From XN24 sp047921395 (GTDB lineage: Bacteria > Pseudomonadota > Gammaproteobacteria > Steroidobacterales > XN24), in NCBI GenBank assembly GCA_047921395.1, contig JBLRWH010000018.1, positions 1-38,014 of the forward strand: a stretch of DNA of 38,014 nucleotides. Direction: 5' to 3'. The position numbers and the translations under genes are program-made. The number at the start of each line of letters is the position of its first letter. The first letter of the stretch is position 1. Below, piece by piece: positions 15,644-23,948 of this stretch. Under the pieces are notes generated by a model. That model was given only the letters and a program-made list of their open reading frames with translations. It ran no database searches and was not told where the DNA came from.

Positions 15644-16971
15644 AGCGTGAAGCTCATGTCCCGGACGAGCATCCCGGGCGCGCGCTTCCCCCCGACGTGG
15701 CGCTGGTCGTAGGTCATGACTTCCACGTCCGACTCCGCAAAGTCCGTGAGCTCGAGCAGGCCCGTGCCGAAGATGTGGTACAGCGTCTCGTCGAAGCGCA
15801 GGTCGGCGATCGGGCCGACGATCTCGCCGTCCTCGACCCACAGGCAGCCGAAGCGTGTCATCCCCGTGATCCGCCCCCTGGTCTTGTCCGACCAGTTGAG
15901 GTAGTGCAGGTTGGACAGGTAGAGCCCGGTGCCGAGCTCACGGAGGATGTCTTCGCGCGCAAGCGCCCCCGTGCCGATCACCGGGCTGCGCGGGGCCTCG
16001 TCCTCGCTGGCGAAGTTCGACTCGAGTCCGTATTCCTTCTGCGTCTGGGCGCTGATGAACAGGTTCTTCAGGATGCCGCGCTGGATCAGCGGCAGCTTCT
16101 CCGCGAACACCTCGCCGCGCTCGTTGAAGCGCGGCGCCAGGCCGAGCGAATAGTCCTCGTCCAGGTTGAACTTCGGGCTGAGCGTGCGGGTCTTGTCGAC
16201 CAGTTCCATCAGGCTGCATTCGCCGCGCCGGTAGGCTCCGGCCGAGAGCGCGTGCCAGCTCAGCATGCCCATGATCTCCTGCACCGCTGCCGGCGCCAGG
16301 TAGCAGCGGTACTTACCCGGGGCGAGCACCTTCCGTTCCCGGTCCATGACCTTGAGCGCCTGCACCGATTCGCCGATCACGGCCCGCAGCTCGGCCGGGT
16401 CGAAGTGCGCGCCGCCGTAGGCGCCCTTGACCGCCTTCTGCTTGGCCGAATAGAGCGAGTAATCGAACACGAAGGACTCGGCGGAGAACCAGTGCCGCTG
16501 GCCCAGCGAGTTAGCGTTCGCCCGGCGCACCGGGCCCGAGACGAAGATCCCGGCGAGATCGATGTCCTGCAGCTCGGCGGCGACGAACTCCAGCACGTCG
16601 TCCGGCGAAGGCAGCGTCCCTGAGTTCACCACCCGGCTGGCGCCGTGGTTCTCGACCGGGCTGATGTAGGGATCGTCCGGCAGGGTCGGGACCACGGCCT
16701 TAAGCGTGCCGAGTGCGTCCAGCACGGCGGCCCGGTTGAGTGCGCGGTTGGGCGACAGGTTGATGACGTGGGACTCGTGCTTCGGCCCGAGGACCAGCTC
16801 GAGCTCGAGGGTCGCCTGCTCCACCGCGGAGGCCTGCCGCACGCGCGAGCGATTGAAGCGCAGGAAACTCGTGTCCTCGGCGCAGAAGTTCAGGTTCAGC
16901 ACCTCGCCCGGACGCAGTTGGGCGAAGGCCAGCTCGACGGCCTCGTCGAAGACCGGCTCCCAGTCGCTCAC
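15640..16971 (-). CDS. pmbA: TldE/PmbA family protein (partner of TldD)
   Basis: The 443-residue protein belongs to the TldD/PmbA superfamily (C-terminal strings GSNF-like LESNFASEDEAPR, TRFGCLWVEDGEIVGPIADLRF). It lacks the HExxxH zinc motif present in the upstream gene, as expected for the TldE subunit. TldD/TldE form a heterodimeric zinc protease that degrades unfolded peptides and processes some modified peptides. GTG 16971 overlaps the tldD stop (GTGA), so the two are coupled. Its stop overlaps the end of the convergent ABC remnant by a few bases. It is somewhat divergent from the E. coli protein, so this assignment rests on pairing and fold motifs. Confidence 0.84.
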   Translation of the reverse strand: MSDWEPVFDEAVELAFAQLRPGEVLNLNFCAEDTSFLRFNRSRVRQASAVEQATLELELVLGPKHESHVINLSPNRALNRAAVLDALGTLKAVVPTLPDDPYISPVENHGASRVVNSGTLPSPDDVLEFVAAELQDIDLAGIFVSGPVRRANANSLGQRHWFSAESFVFDYSLYSAKQKAVKGAYGGAHFDPAELRAVIGESVQALKVMDRERKVLAPGKYRCYLAPAAVQEIMGMLSWHALSAGAYRRGECSLMELVDKTRTLSPKFNLDEDYSLGLAPRFNERGEVFAEKLPLIQRGILKNLFISAQTQKEYGLESNFASEDEAPRSPVIGTGALAREDILRELGTGLYLSNLHYLNWSDKTRGRITGMTRFGCLWVEDGEIVGPIADLRFDETLYHIFGTGLLELTDFAESDVEVMTYDQRHVGGKRAPGMLVRDMSFTL

Positions 16972-18398
16972 TGGGCGCCTCCGAACACTTCGATGCCGCG
17001 GAACTTACAGGCCGGGATGGCGTGGCCCACGCGGATCGCCTGGTTCGGTTCGGCCTTGCCGCAATAGGGCGAGCCCCAGAGCTCGAACGTGGCCCCGTCG
17101 CCGACATGCGACAGGCTGTTCCAGAAGGGCACGGTGGCGCCGCGATAGTTGGGATTCTTCAGCGTCCCCGTAACGGCCCCGTCCTCGACGAGCTGGGCGT
17201 ACTCACAACCGAACTGGAACTTGTTGCGGTAGTCGTCGATCGACCAGGAGCGGTTCGTCTGCATCAGGATGCCCCGCTCGGTGGAGGCGATGATGTCGTC
17301 CAGGCTCGCCTCCCCCGGCTCGATGTTGATGTTCGCCATGCGATCGAGCGGCGGGCGGTTCCAGGAGGCGGAGCGTGCGCAGCTCACGCCCGGGAGGCCG
17401 GAACGCGCCTGGCTCTCGATGCCGCCGATGGCGCGCTTCAGGATGCCGTTCTCGATCAGCAGCTCCTTCCTGGCCCGCACCCCGTTGTCGTCGAAGGCGT
17501 ACGACGCCATCTCCCCCGGGAGCGTCGGGTCGAAGCTCACGTTGAGGATGTCCGCGCCATAGCGCAGCGTGCCGAAATCCTCCGGGGAGACGAAGCTCCA
17601 GCCGGCATAGTTGCGCTCGTCGCCCAGGATGCGATCGAGCTCCAGCGGGTGGCCGATGGACTCGTGCACCTGCAGGTAGAGCTGGTCCGGCATGAGGATG
17701 AGATCGGTGCGCTCCGTCGGGCACTCCGCGGCCGAGAGCAGCTCGACGGCCTGCTCCCGGATGCGCGTCGCCTCCACGCTGAGCGCATCGAGATCGAGCG
17801 CCTCCGCGCCCCACTGGCGTCCCTGCATGCCCAGCGAGCGGCGCTGGATCTCGGCGCCCTCCTTCGCGGTGGCAATCAGGTCGCGGGTGACGATGCTGAA
17901 GTCCTGCTCCCAGCGCGCCCCGCTGGTGCTGGCGAACGCGATCCGCGTCTGCGTCAGCATCGCCCAGGCCGAGGCCTCGATGATGTGCTCGTGCGCCTTG
18001 AGGATTTTCGTCAGCTCGATCAGGCGCGCCTGGATTTCCCGCGGCGACAGCGCCTCGAGCGGCTGATTCGCCGGCGAGGCATAGTCGCCTGACTCGTCGG
18101 GCCGGACCGAGGTGTCGAAGGGGAAAAGGTTCAGGCGTTTCGCCTTGCGGCAGAGCGCCGTCGCCCGCTCGCAGGCGGCCTGCACGCCCGCCTGGCTCAG
18201 GTCGCTGGTGCCCACGTAGGCGAACTGCCCGTCCTTCAGCACCTCCACCATGATCCCGTCCTGGGTCTGGGTGGTGTTCCTGCTGAGCGCGCCGTTGCGC
18301 GCCATGCGGAACGCGGTCTGCTCGCGGTAGTGTCGTACGCCGACCCAGTCGGCGTCATGGGACAGCCCGTCCAGGGCCTGGGTGAGGGAGAAAGTCAT
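16968..18398 (-). CDS. tldD: TldD-type zinc metalloprotease subunit
   Basis: The 476-residue protein is close to the usual TldD length (about 480). The catalytic zinc motif is HESIGH (His245, Glu246, His250), followed by PLELDRILGDERNYAG. DDNGVRARKELLIENGILK, GEASLDDIIASTERGILM and the C-terminal DGATFELWGSPYCGKAEPNQ are further family marks. ATG 18398 is chosen; the frame is open to 18599 but that part carries a repetitive intergenic sequence and no domain. The tldE-type gene follows with a GTGA overlap. The heterodimer is cytosolic. Confidence 0.9.
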   Translation of the reverse strand: MTFSLTQALDGLSHDADWVGVRHYREQTAFRMARNGALSRNTTQTQDGIMVEVLKDGQFAYVGTSDLSQAGVQAACERATALCRKAKRLNLFPFDTSVRPDESGDYASPANQPLEALSPREIQARLIELTKILKAHEHIIEASAWAMLTQTRIAFASTSGARWEQDFSIVTRDLIATAKEGAEIQRRSLGMQGRQWGAEALDLDALSVEATRIREQAVELLSAAECPTERTDLILMPDQLYLQVHESIGHPLELDRILGDERNYAGWSFVSPEDFGTLRYGADILNVSFDPTLPGEMASYAFDDNGVRARKELLIENGILKRAIGGIESQARSGLPGVSCARSASWNRPPLDRMANINIEPGEASLDDIIASTERGILMQTNRSWSIDDYRNKFQFGCEYAQLVEDGAVTGTLKNPNYRGATVPFWNSLSHVGDGATFELWGSPYCGKAEPNQAIRVGHAIPACKFRGIEVFGGAQ

Positions 18399-18460
18399 GC
18401 GGCAATCTCGCAGTGGGTAGTCAAAAAAAGGTTCATCGCACTTTGGCGAGAAAATCGGCT

Positions 18461-18497
18461 CGCGCGGAGACGCAGAGAGGCAGAGGCGCGGAGAAGA
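18461..18497. repeat. Low-complexity GCGGAGA/GCAGAG intergenic repeat
   Basis: A purine-rich stretch built from variants of GCGGAGACGCAGAGA and GCAGAGGCGCGGAGA lies in the 231-bp space between tldD and the S8 protease gene. Similar words recur between genes in many environmental proteobacteria in my memory, but I cannot count copies here. The rest of this spacer holds only the protease terminator. Confidence 0.5.
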
Positions 18498-18580
18498 TAG
18501 ACAGGCAGGATTACGACGCGCGTTCTTCAGTGGGCCGCCCGTCACTCCACAGCCTTCACACCAATCTGCGAAAAACCCAG

Positions 18581-18612
18581 AAAAAGGGCCGGCAGCCAAT
18601 GCTGCCGGCCCT
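18581..18612 (-). terminator. Rho-independent terminator of the S8 protease gene
   Basis: On the minus strand AGGGCCGGCAGC, a short ATTG loop, GCTGCCGGCCCT and five T follow 17 bp after the protease stop codon. The stem is about 12 bp and nearly perfect. Confidence 0.9.
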
Positions 18613-18629
18613 CGTGGTGTGGCCCCGGA

Positions 18630-21326
18630 TTACTTCCGGCCGCGCGGGACGATCGGTCCCTGGCCCGGGTGCACCGTCGGACGGGCGACGGTGATCACCG
18701 GCGACGTCCAGGTCTCCCAGTGATCCGGGTTGGCCGGATCGCCGAGCGCTTTCAGGACCCGCAACTCGATCACGTAGTCCCCGTTGGCGACGGCCTGGGT
18801 CTTCTCCCACTTCCTGCCGTTGCTGTGCAGGCGTGAGCCGTCCCAGTCGAAGGCGAAGAAGCCCCCGGCCGTGCTGTTGCGCGGCAGGTACTCGAACACG
18901 TTGGTCTTGTGGAACACCGGGTGCACGGGTGCGCCGGTGCCCGCATGACGGATGTTCATTTCCATGTAACGGGCATGGTGGTCGAAGTGCACCAGGACGC
19001 TCGGGATCTCTCCGTCCTGCATGGAGAACGTCAGCGCGTCATCCGGGAGGAGTGCGAACGATCCGCCGCCGACATTCATCCCGACGCGCGGGAAGGCATT
19101 GGCCGTCGGCGCCAGCACGATCTTCGACTGGTAGTCGCCCTTCAGGCCGGCATACGGTACCCGGTAGACCACGTCGCTGGCCGGATCGGCGTCGGTCAGC
19201 ACGATGTAGCCGCCGTACTGGCTCAGGTCGGCGAGTCCCGCATTGGCCGTGATGGTGACGTCCACCGTCGCCGAGCCGCCTGCCGGCACCGCGACGCTCG
19301 GGGCGCTGAAGGTCACGCCAGCGAAACCTGTGGCGGCACCCGGGGTGAAGGTGTTCGGGCCGGTGGACAACGCGGGCGCGTGTCCGAAGTCGAAGGTCTG
19401 GGCCGACATGCCGTGGTTGTGGATCGTCAGCGTGGCGGTGTACGGTCCCGCCTCGCTCTCCCCGAGAGACAGCTTGGCCGGCGTCACCGTGGCCGACGAC
19501 AGGATCGCACCCGGCGCATCGACCATGCCGGCGCCCTGGCGGTGGACCTGGTCGAGGAAACCGAGTGGTGGGTTGCCCCACCAGTTCTTCGGGTCGGCGC
19601 TGTTCTGCAGGATGTCGCGCACCGCGTGGGCCGCCGTGTCCGGCCGCGCCTCGAGCAGCAGCGCGACGACGCCCGCCACGTGCGGCGAGGCCATCGAGGT
19701 GCCGCTGATGGTGGCGTAGCCGCCCTGGGCCAGCGGGTAGGTCGAGCGGATCAGTCCGCCCGGTGCGCCGATGTCCGGCTTCAGCGCCAGGTCCGGCGAC
19801 AGGCCGTAGGAACTGAACGAGGAGATCAGCCCGCCGCTCGGATTGACGGACAACAGCTGCTGGTCGGTCCAGGTCATATCGACGGGTCCGGCCGCGAGGC
19901 GGCCGTCGATCAGGACGCCCTCGGCGTCGGAGATCGCGACCACCGGGATGGTGATCGGCGTCGTGCCCGCGACCGTCGGGCTGAAGCGCCCGGCCGAGTT
20001 GTTGTAGAGCACCACCGCGGCCGCGCCGGCGTCCTGGGCGTTCAGCGCCTTGATGTGGAAGGAGCAGGTGCCGCGACGGATCAGCACAGCATGGCCGCTC
20101 AGGTCCTCACCGATCGGGGCGCAGCCATCGTCCGTGGTGGCGATCGTGCCGGTCCGGGCCATGGGCAGCGTGCCCTCGGTCGGCGGCAGCGGCGCCGCGG
20201 TCGCCGGGCTGTACCCGATCGCGGTGTCGTCCGGCGAGATCGTGAAGGAAGGCTGCGACACGTGCGTGTTGTCGAACGATGCCACGCCGATGACGTGCTC
20301 GCCGAGGCCGGGGGCGCCGGCCGCATAGAGGCCATTCGCGCCGCTGTTGCCGATCGAGGCGACCACCACCATGCCCTGGTTCACCAGGTTGTCGGCGGCC
20401 ACGGCGGTCGGGTACTGCGGCCACTGGAAGGACGAGCCGATGCTCATGTTCAGCACCTGCATGCCGTCGTCCAGCGCCAGTTCCATCGCGGCGATCATGA
20501 TGTCCGCGGTGGTCGAGCCGTTGCAGCCGAACACCCGGTAGGCGCCGAAGGTCACGTCCGGCGCGACGCCGGTGACGCCGCCGGGCGCGGCCGCGCTGGC
20601 GCCGGTGATCCCTGCGACGTGCGTGCCGTGCCCGTTACAGTCCATCGGGTCCGGGTCGGGCGTCGCGATGGGATTGTAGGTCGGATTGTTCGGGTTGGCG
20701 TCGAAGTCGTCGCCGACCAGGTCATAACCGTAGGCCACGCGGTAGCCCGGGCCAAAGCCCGTGCCGAGGTCGGGATGGTTGTAGTCGATGCCCGTGTCCA
20801 TGATGGCGACGCGGATACCTTGGCCGGTCAGGCCGAGATCGTTCTGGGCGAAATCCGAACCGCTCATGGCAAGTGCGGTGGCCATGTCGGCAGCCGAGCC
20901 GGGATCGACGTGGTCGGGCACGGACACCAGCGCCACCGGGTAGATCGCCTTGACGCCGGACAACTGCGCCAGCTTGGCGGCCTCTGCCGCCGAGGCCTCG
21001 ACGGACAGGCCGTTCCACAGGCGGTCGAACGCATAACGCTCGGAGAACTTCACGCCGGCGTCCGCGGCGGCGGCGCGGAAGGACTCCCTGTCGCGGCGGG
21101 TGTCCGCGGCGTTGCCGCCGGCCGCCACAGGACGGCTGCGCAGCTCGACGAACCAGAGGTTCGAGCTCTCGTTGATCATTTCGGTTGGCGCGGCGGCGGG
21201 CTGCGCCAACAAGGGCTGGAGTTCCTGTACGTCGCCGGCGCTGGCGCCGGATGAAAGCAGGCCGAACGGCGCGGCCGCAAGCGCGAGCGCAGTCGCACGC
21301 GCCAAACACATGGCTACACGAATCAT
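18630..21326 (-). CDS. Secreted subtilisin-like serine protease (S8) with PA-type insert
   Basis: The 898-residue protein has a signal peptide (residues 1-30, ending GASA), an inhibitor-I9-like propeptide (about 55-140) and an S8 catalytic domain with Asp177 (VAIMDTGID), His233 (NGHGTHVAG) and Ser544 (SGTSMASPHVAG). A protease-associated insert lies at about 385-480 (SGHAVLIRRGTCSFHIKALNAQDAGAAAVVLYNN). The C-terminal part (about 590-880) holds fibronectin-III-like beta domains. It is probably secreted for extracellular protein degradation. ATG 21326 has AGGGGAG 7 nt upstream; the longer frame to 21509 lacks a signal. It stands alone between phoU and tldD with its own terminator. Confidence 0.93.
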   Translation of the reverse strand: MIRVAMCLARATALALAAAPFGLLSSGASAGDVQELQPLLAQPAAAPTEMINESSNLWFVELRSRPVAAGGNAADTRRDRESFRAAAADAGVKFSERYAFDRLWNGLSVEASAAEAAKLAQLSGVKAIYPVALVSVPDHVDPGSAADMATALAMSGSDFAQNDLGLTGQGIRVAIMDTGIDYNHPDLGTGFGPGYRVAYGYDLVGDDFDANPNNPTYNPIATPDPDPMDCNGHGTHVAGITGASAAAPGGVTGVAPDVTFGAYRVFGCNGSTTADIMIAAMELALDDGMQVLNMSIGSSFQWPQYPTAVAADNLVNQGMVVVASIGNSGANGLYAAGAPGLGEHVIGVASFDNTHVSQPSFTISPDDTAIGYSPATAAPLPPTEGTLPMARTGTIATTDDGCAPIGEDLSGHAVLIRRGTCSFHIKALNAQDAGAAAVVLYNNSAGRFSPTVAGTTPITIPVVAISDAEGVLIDGRLAAGPVDMTWTDQQLLSVNPSGGLISSFSSYGLSPDLALKPDIGAPGGLIRSTYPLAQGGYATISGTSMASPHVAGVVALLLEARPDTAAHAVRDILQNSADPKNWWGNPPLGFLDQVHRQGAGMVDAPGAILSSATVTPAKLSLGESEAGPYTATLTIHNHGMSAQTFDFGHAPALSTGPNTFTPGAATGFAGVTFSAPSVAVPAGGSATVDVTITANAGLADLSQYGGYIVLTDADPASDVVYRVPYAGLKGDYQSKIVLAPTANAFPRVGMNVGGGSFALLPDDALTFSMQDGEIPSVLVHFDHHARYMEMNIRHAGTGAPVHPVFHKTNVFEYLPRNSTAGGFFAFDWDGSRLHSNGRKWEKTQAVANGDYVIELRVLKALGDPANPDHWETWTSPVITVARPTVHPGQGPIVPRGRK

Positions 21327-21542
21327 GATGGCTCCCCTGAAACGAGTGACGTGAATCTTTATATGCACAGCCCCATCCCTGCGGCCGTCTTTATTTATGC
21401 CGCACCAGGGCTGACCCGTGCTGGTACGGACTCGCCGACGTTGCCTTGGAGAAAAGCTTCCTGTCAAGGCCCGCTGCAACAGGGGTCTCGCGGGCAGAGT
21501 CCTGCGCAATCGATGACTTAACGTAATACGAAACGACGCCTC
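21327..21542. other. Intergenic region upstream of the S8 protease gene
   Basis: These 216 bp separate the phoU stop from the protease start, both on the minus strand. They should hold the protease promoter; I see AT-rich patches near 21355-21395 but no -35/-10 pair I would defend, and no terminator after phoU. Confidence 0.4.
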
Positions 21543-22271
21543 CTACTCGCTCGGGGTGCGGCCGAGCTCCTCGGCAAGCCGCTTGCTCTTCACATGCCGC
21601 ACGTCGCGGCCCTCGACCAGGTACAGCACGTGCTTGGCGATGTTCTTGGCATGGTCGCCGATGCGCTCGATGGCCTTGATGATCAGCACCGCCTCGGCAG
21701 CTACCGGCAACAGCGTCGGCTTCGCCGTCACGCCCTCGTGGATGGTGCGCAGCGCGTCCTTGTACTCGAGGTCCAGCAGCTTGTCGCCCTCGGCCACCTC
21801 GATGGCCAGCGCGGCGTCCTGTTCGCGCAGCGCCTTGAGCGCATTCTGCAGCGCGTTTTCCGCCGCCGTCGCCATGCGAATGAAATTGTTGCGATAGAGC
21901 TCGACCGGGTCGACCTCGTCGAGCATCATGCGGCGCGCGATCTTGGCCACCTTCTTCGCCTCGTCCCCGACCCGCTCCAGCTCCGTGAAGCTCTTCAGCA
22001 TGACGATCACGGAGCGCAGGTCGACGCCCATCGGCTGGCGCTTGGCGATGACCTGGATGGCCATTTCCTCCCCGCGCGTGTCGTGTGCGTTGAGATCCTT
22101 CTCGCGCGCGACGACCTGCCGGGCGAGCGCGTCGTCCCGCTCGAGCAGGGCGCGCGCGGCATCCCCGACCTGCAGCACGGCAAGCTCGCCCATTTCCAGC
22201 AAGACGCCAGACAGGCGCTTCAGGTCCTGGTCGAAACTGTGCACGGTATGGCCGGTGTGAATTTCAGTCAT
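21543..22271 (-). CDS. phoU: Phosphate signalling protein PhoU (copy 1)
   Basis: The 242-residue protein has the two PhoU three-helix repeats. The metal-binding motifs are ELERVGDEAKKVAKIA (first repeat) and AIERIGDHAKNIAKHVLYLVEGRDVRH (second repeat). PhoU links the Pst transporter to PhoR and damps Pho signalling when phosphate is plentiful. ATG 22271 has AGGAG about 10 nt upstream. It is the last gene of the tandem pst array, 37 bp after the degenerate PstB-like gene. A second phoU lies at 34572-35288. Confidence 0.95.
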   Translation of the reverse strand: MTEIHTGHTVHSFDQDLKRLSGVLLEMGELAVLQVGDAARALLERDDALARQVVAREKDLNAHDTRGEEMAIQVIAKRQPMGVDLRSVIVMLKSFTELERVGDEAKKVAKIARRMMLDEVDPVELYRNNFIRMATAAENALQNALKALREQDAALAIEVAEGDKLLDLEYKDALRTIHEGVTAKPTLLPVAAEAVLIIKAIERIGDHAKNIAKHVLYLVEGRDVRHVKSKRLAEELGRTPSE

Positions 22272-22308
22272 GATCGTTACTCTCCTGGTGGATTCGTGTG
22301 CCGGTCGC

Positions 22309-23079
22309 TCAGGCGACGCGGCCGGTGACATAGGCCTCGGTCAGTCGCTGCCGGGGCGTGGTCAACAATTCGTCGGCGGCATTCACCTCGACCAGGCGGC
22401 CCGCGTGCAGGAACGCGATGCGCTGCGCGACGCGGCCCGCCATCTGCATGGACTGCGCGGTGAAAATGATGCTCTGGCGGGAGGACAGCTGGTGCACGAG
22501 ATCCTCGATCCGCGCCGCGGCCGTCGGGTCGAGTCCGCGGCACGGGTCCTCGAATAACAGCACCTGCGGCTCGAGCGCCAGGGCGCGGGCGATGCACAGC
22601 CGGTGCAACTGCTCCGGGCGGAGGCCGTCGCAGGCGGCCGCGAGCTGCCCGCGCACCTCGTCGAACAGCCCGGCGGTCGAGAGGCTGTCCCGCACGCGCT
22701 GCTCGAGCTCCGTACGGTCGCGAGCGAGCCCGTGGAGACGCGCGCCGTAGGCAACGTTGTCGAACACCGACATGCGGAATGCCGTGGGCCGCGCGGGGAC
22801 CAGCACGACGCGCGCCCGCAGCGCGAGCACGTCGACGCCGGCGCCGCGCACGTCCTCGCCATCGAGCAGCACCTGGCCGACGGTGCGCATTTCCGTATCC
22901 AGGTCGACCATGCGGTTCAGCGCCTTCAGCAGCGCCGTCTTGCCGGCGCCGGGCGCACCGACGATGGCCGTGACCTCGTTGCGCCCGAAGCCCAGCTCGA
23001 TGCCAGTGACGAGCGGCGCGTGGCCGCGAAACACGGACAGCCCGCGACACTCGATGACAGGATCGGGATGCGCGTTCAC
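22309..23079 (-). CDS. Degenerate PstB-like ABC ATPase
   Basis: The 256-residue protein aligns along its length with PstB (NRMVDL, GQVLLDGEDV, RLCIARALAL, GLDPTAAARIEDL, YVTGRVA). Walker A is intact (GAPGAGKTA, 41-49). Other catalytic motifs are changed relative to the canonical PstB encoded upstream: Q-loop Gln is Pro95, signature LSGGQ is LRPEQ (153-157), Walker B Asp-Glu is inverted to Glu177-Asp178, and H-loop His is Gln209. ATP may bind but efficient hydrolysis by this subunit seems unlikely. The frame is intact with no stop, so it is probably maintained. GTG 23079 overlaps the stop of the PstA-like gene. It may pair with the canonical PstB or have a regulatory role; both are inference. 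Confidence 0.85.
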   Translation of the reverse strand: MNAHPDPVIECRGLSVFRGHAPLVTGIELGFGRNEVTAIVGAPGAGKTALLKALNRMVDLDTEMRTVGQVLLDGEDVRGAGVDVLALRARVVLVPARPTAFRMSVFDNVAYGARLHGLARDRTELEQRVRDSLSTAGLFDEVRGQLAAACDGLRPEQLHRLCIARALALEPQVLLFEDPCRGLDPTAAARIEDLVHQLSSRQSIIFTAQSMQMAGRVAQRIAFLHAGRLVEVNAADELLTTPRQRLTEAYVTGRVA

Positions 23080-23948
23080 ATCGCTCTCCCGCGCCGCTCG
23101 AGCAGCACGCCCGCGATGCCGAGCGCCGCGACCGCGACGGCCAGCACCAGCGCCGCCGCCGCGGCCTTGGCCGCGAACAGTGGATCGGGCAGGCCGCCCC
23201 ATTGGAATACCTGCACCGGCAGCGGGATGCCGGGCTCGTCGATCGCCCCGGGGCGTCCGGCGGCAAACGCCGCGAAGCCGACCAGCAACAGCGGCGCGGC
23301 CTCGCCGAGCGCGCGCGCCAGGATCGAGAACGCCGCGCCGAACATCGCCGGCGCCGCACGCGGCAGCACGTGCGCGGCGACCACCTGCAACCTCGAGGCG
23401 CCCATCGCGTAGCCGGCCTCGCGCACCCCCGCGGGGACCTGGCGCAGCGCGAACTGCCCTGCAAGCACGATGCGCGGCAACATCGCCAGGCCCAGCACGG
23501 CGCCGGCGAGGAGCGGCGTGCCGACCGGCAGGCCGAGCACGACCACCAGCCCGCCGAAACCCAGCAGCCCGTACACCACCGGCGGCATCAGCGCCAGGTG
23601 CCGCAGGCTGTGGTCGACCAGCACAGGGCCCCGACCGCGCCCGGCGATCTCCTCCAGGTACACCGCCACCGCGAGCCCGAGCGGCGTCGCGACGAGCAAC
23701 ACGGGCAGCAGCGCGAAGGCCGAGGCCTGCAGGCTGCCGCGGATCCCCGCCACGCCGGCATCGATCGAATCCGGGCGCACGAACATCGCCCACTCGAACC
23801 CGCCGCTCGCGCGCCGCAACAGGTCCAGCAGGGGCAGTGACAGCAGCAGGATCACGAGCCCCGCACCAGCACGCGCAAGCCCGCGCATGGCGCGCTCGCG
23901 ACGCTGCCGCCCGGCAGCGAGCTCAGAAGATCGGCGCAGGGGTGACAT
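23076..23948 (-). CDS. PstA-like permease of the second Pst cassette
   Basis: The 290-residue protein has about six membrane segments and the binding-protein-dependent permease motif EAGYAMGASRLQVVAAHVLP (177-196), which contacts the ATPase. RALGEAAPLLLVGF and the order of genes mark it as PstA family. It lacks the large insert of the first PstA (581 residues). ATG 23948 with GGAG 5 nt upstream overlaps the fusion gene's 3' end by 26 bp; its stop overlaps the ATPase gene start. Phosphate or a similar oxyanion is the likely substrate, by family only. Confidence 0.86.
   Translation of the reverse strand: MSPLRRSSELAAGRQRRERAMRGLARAGAGLVILLLSLPLLDLLRRASGGFEWAMFVRPDSIDAGVAGIRGSLQASAFALLPVLLVATPLGLAVAVYLEEIAGRGRGPVLVDHSLRHLALMPPVVYGLLGFGGLVVVLGLPVGTPLLAGAVLGLAMLPRIVLAGQFALRQVPAGVREAGYAMGASRLQVVAAHVLPRAAPAMFGAAFSILARALGEAAPLLLVGFAAFAAGRPGAIDEPGIPLPVQVFQWGGLPDPLFAAKAAAAALVLAVAVAALGIAGVLLERRGRAM

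Noticed and set aside
18399..18599. N-terminal extension of tldD to 18599
   Set aside because: It translates an intergenic repeat; the TldD family begins at about MTFSLTQ (18398).
18909..21254. 781-codon plus-strand frame opposite the S8 protease
   Set aside because: Antisense shadow; the protease has a full catalytic triad, signal peptide and terminator.
21327..21509. N-terminal extension of the S8 protease
   Set aside because: The signal peptide and the AGGGGAG ribosome site support ATG 21326.
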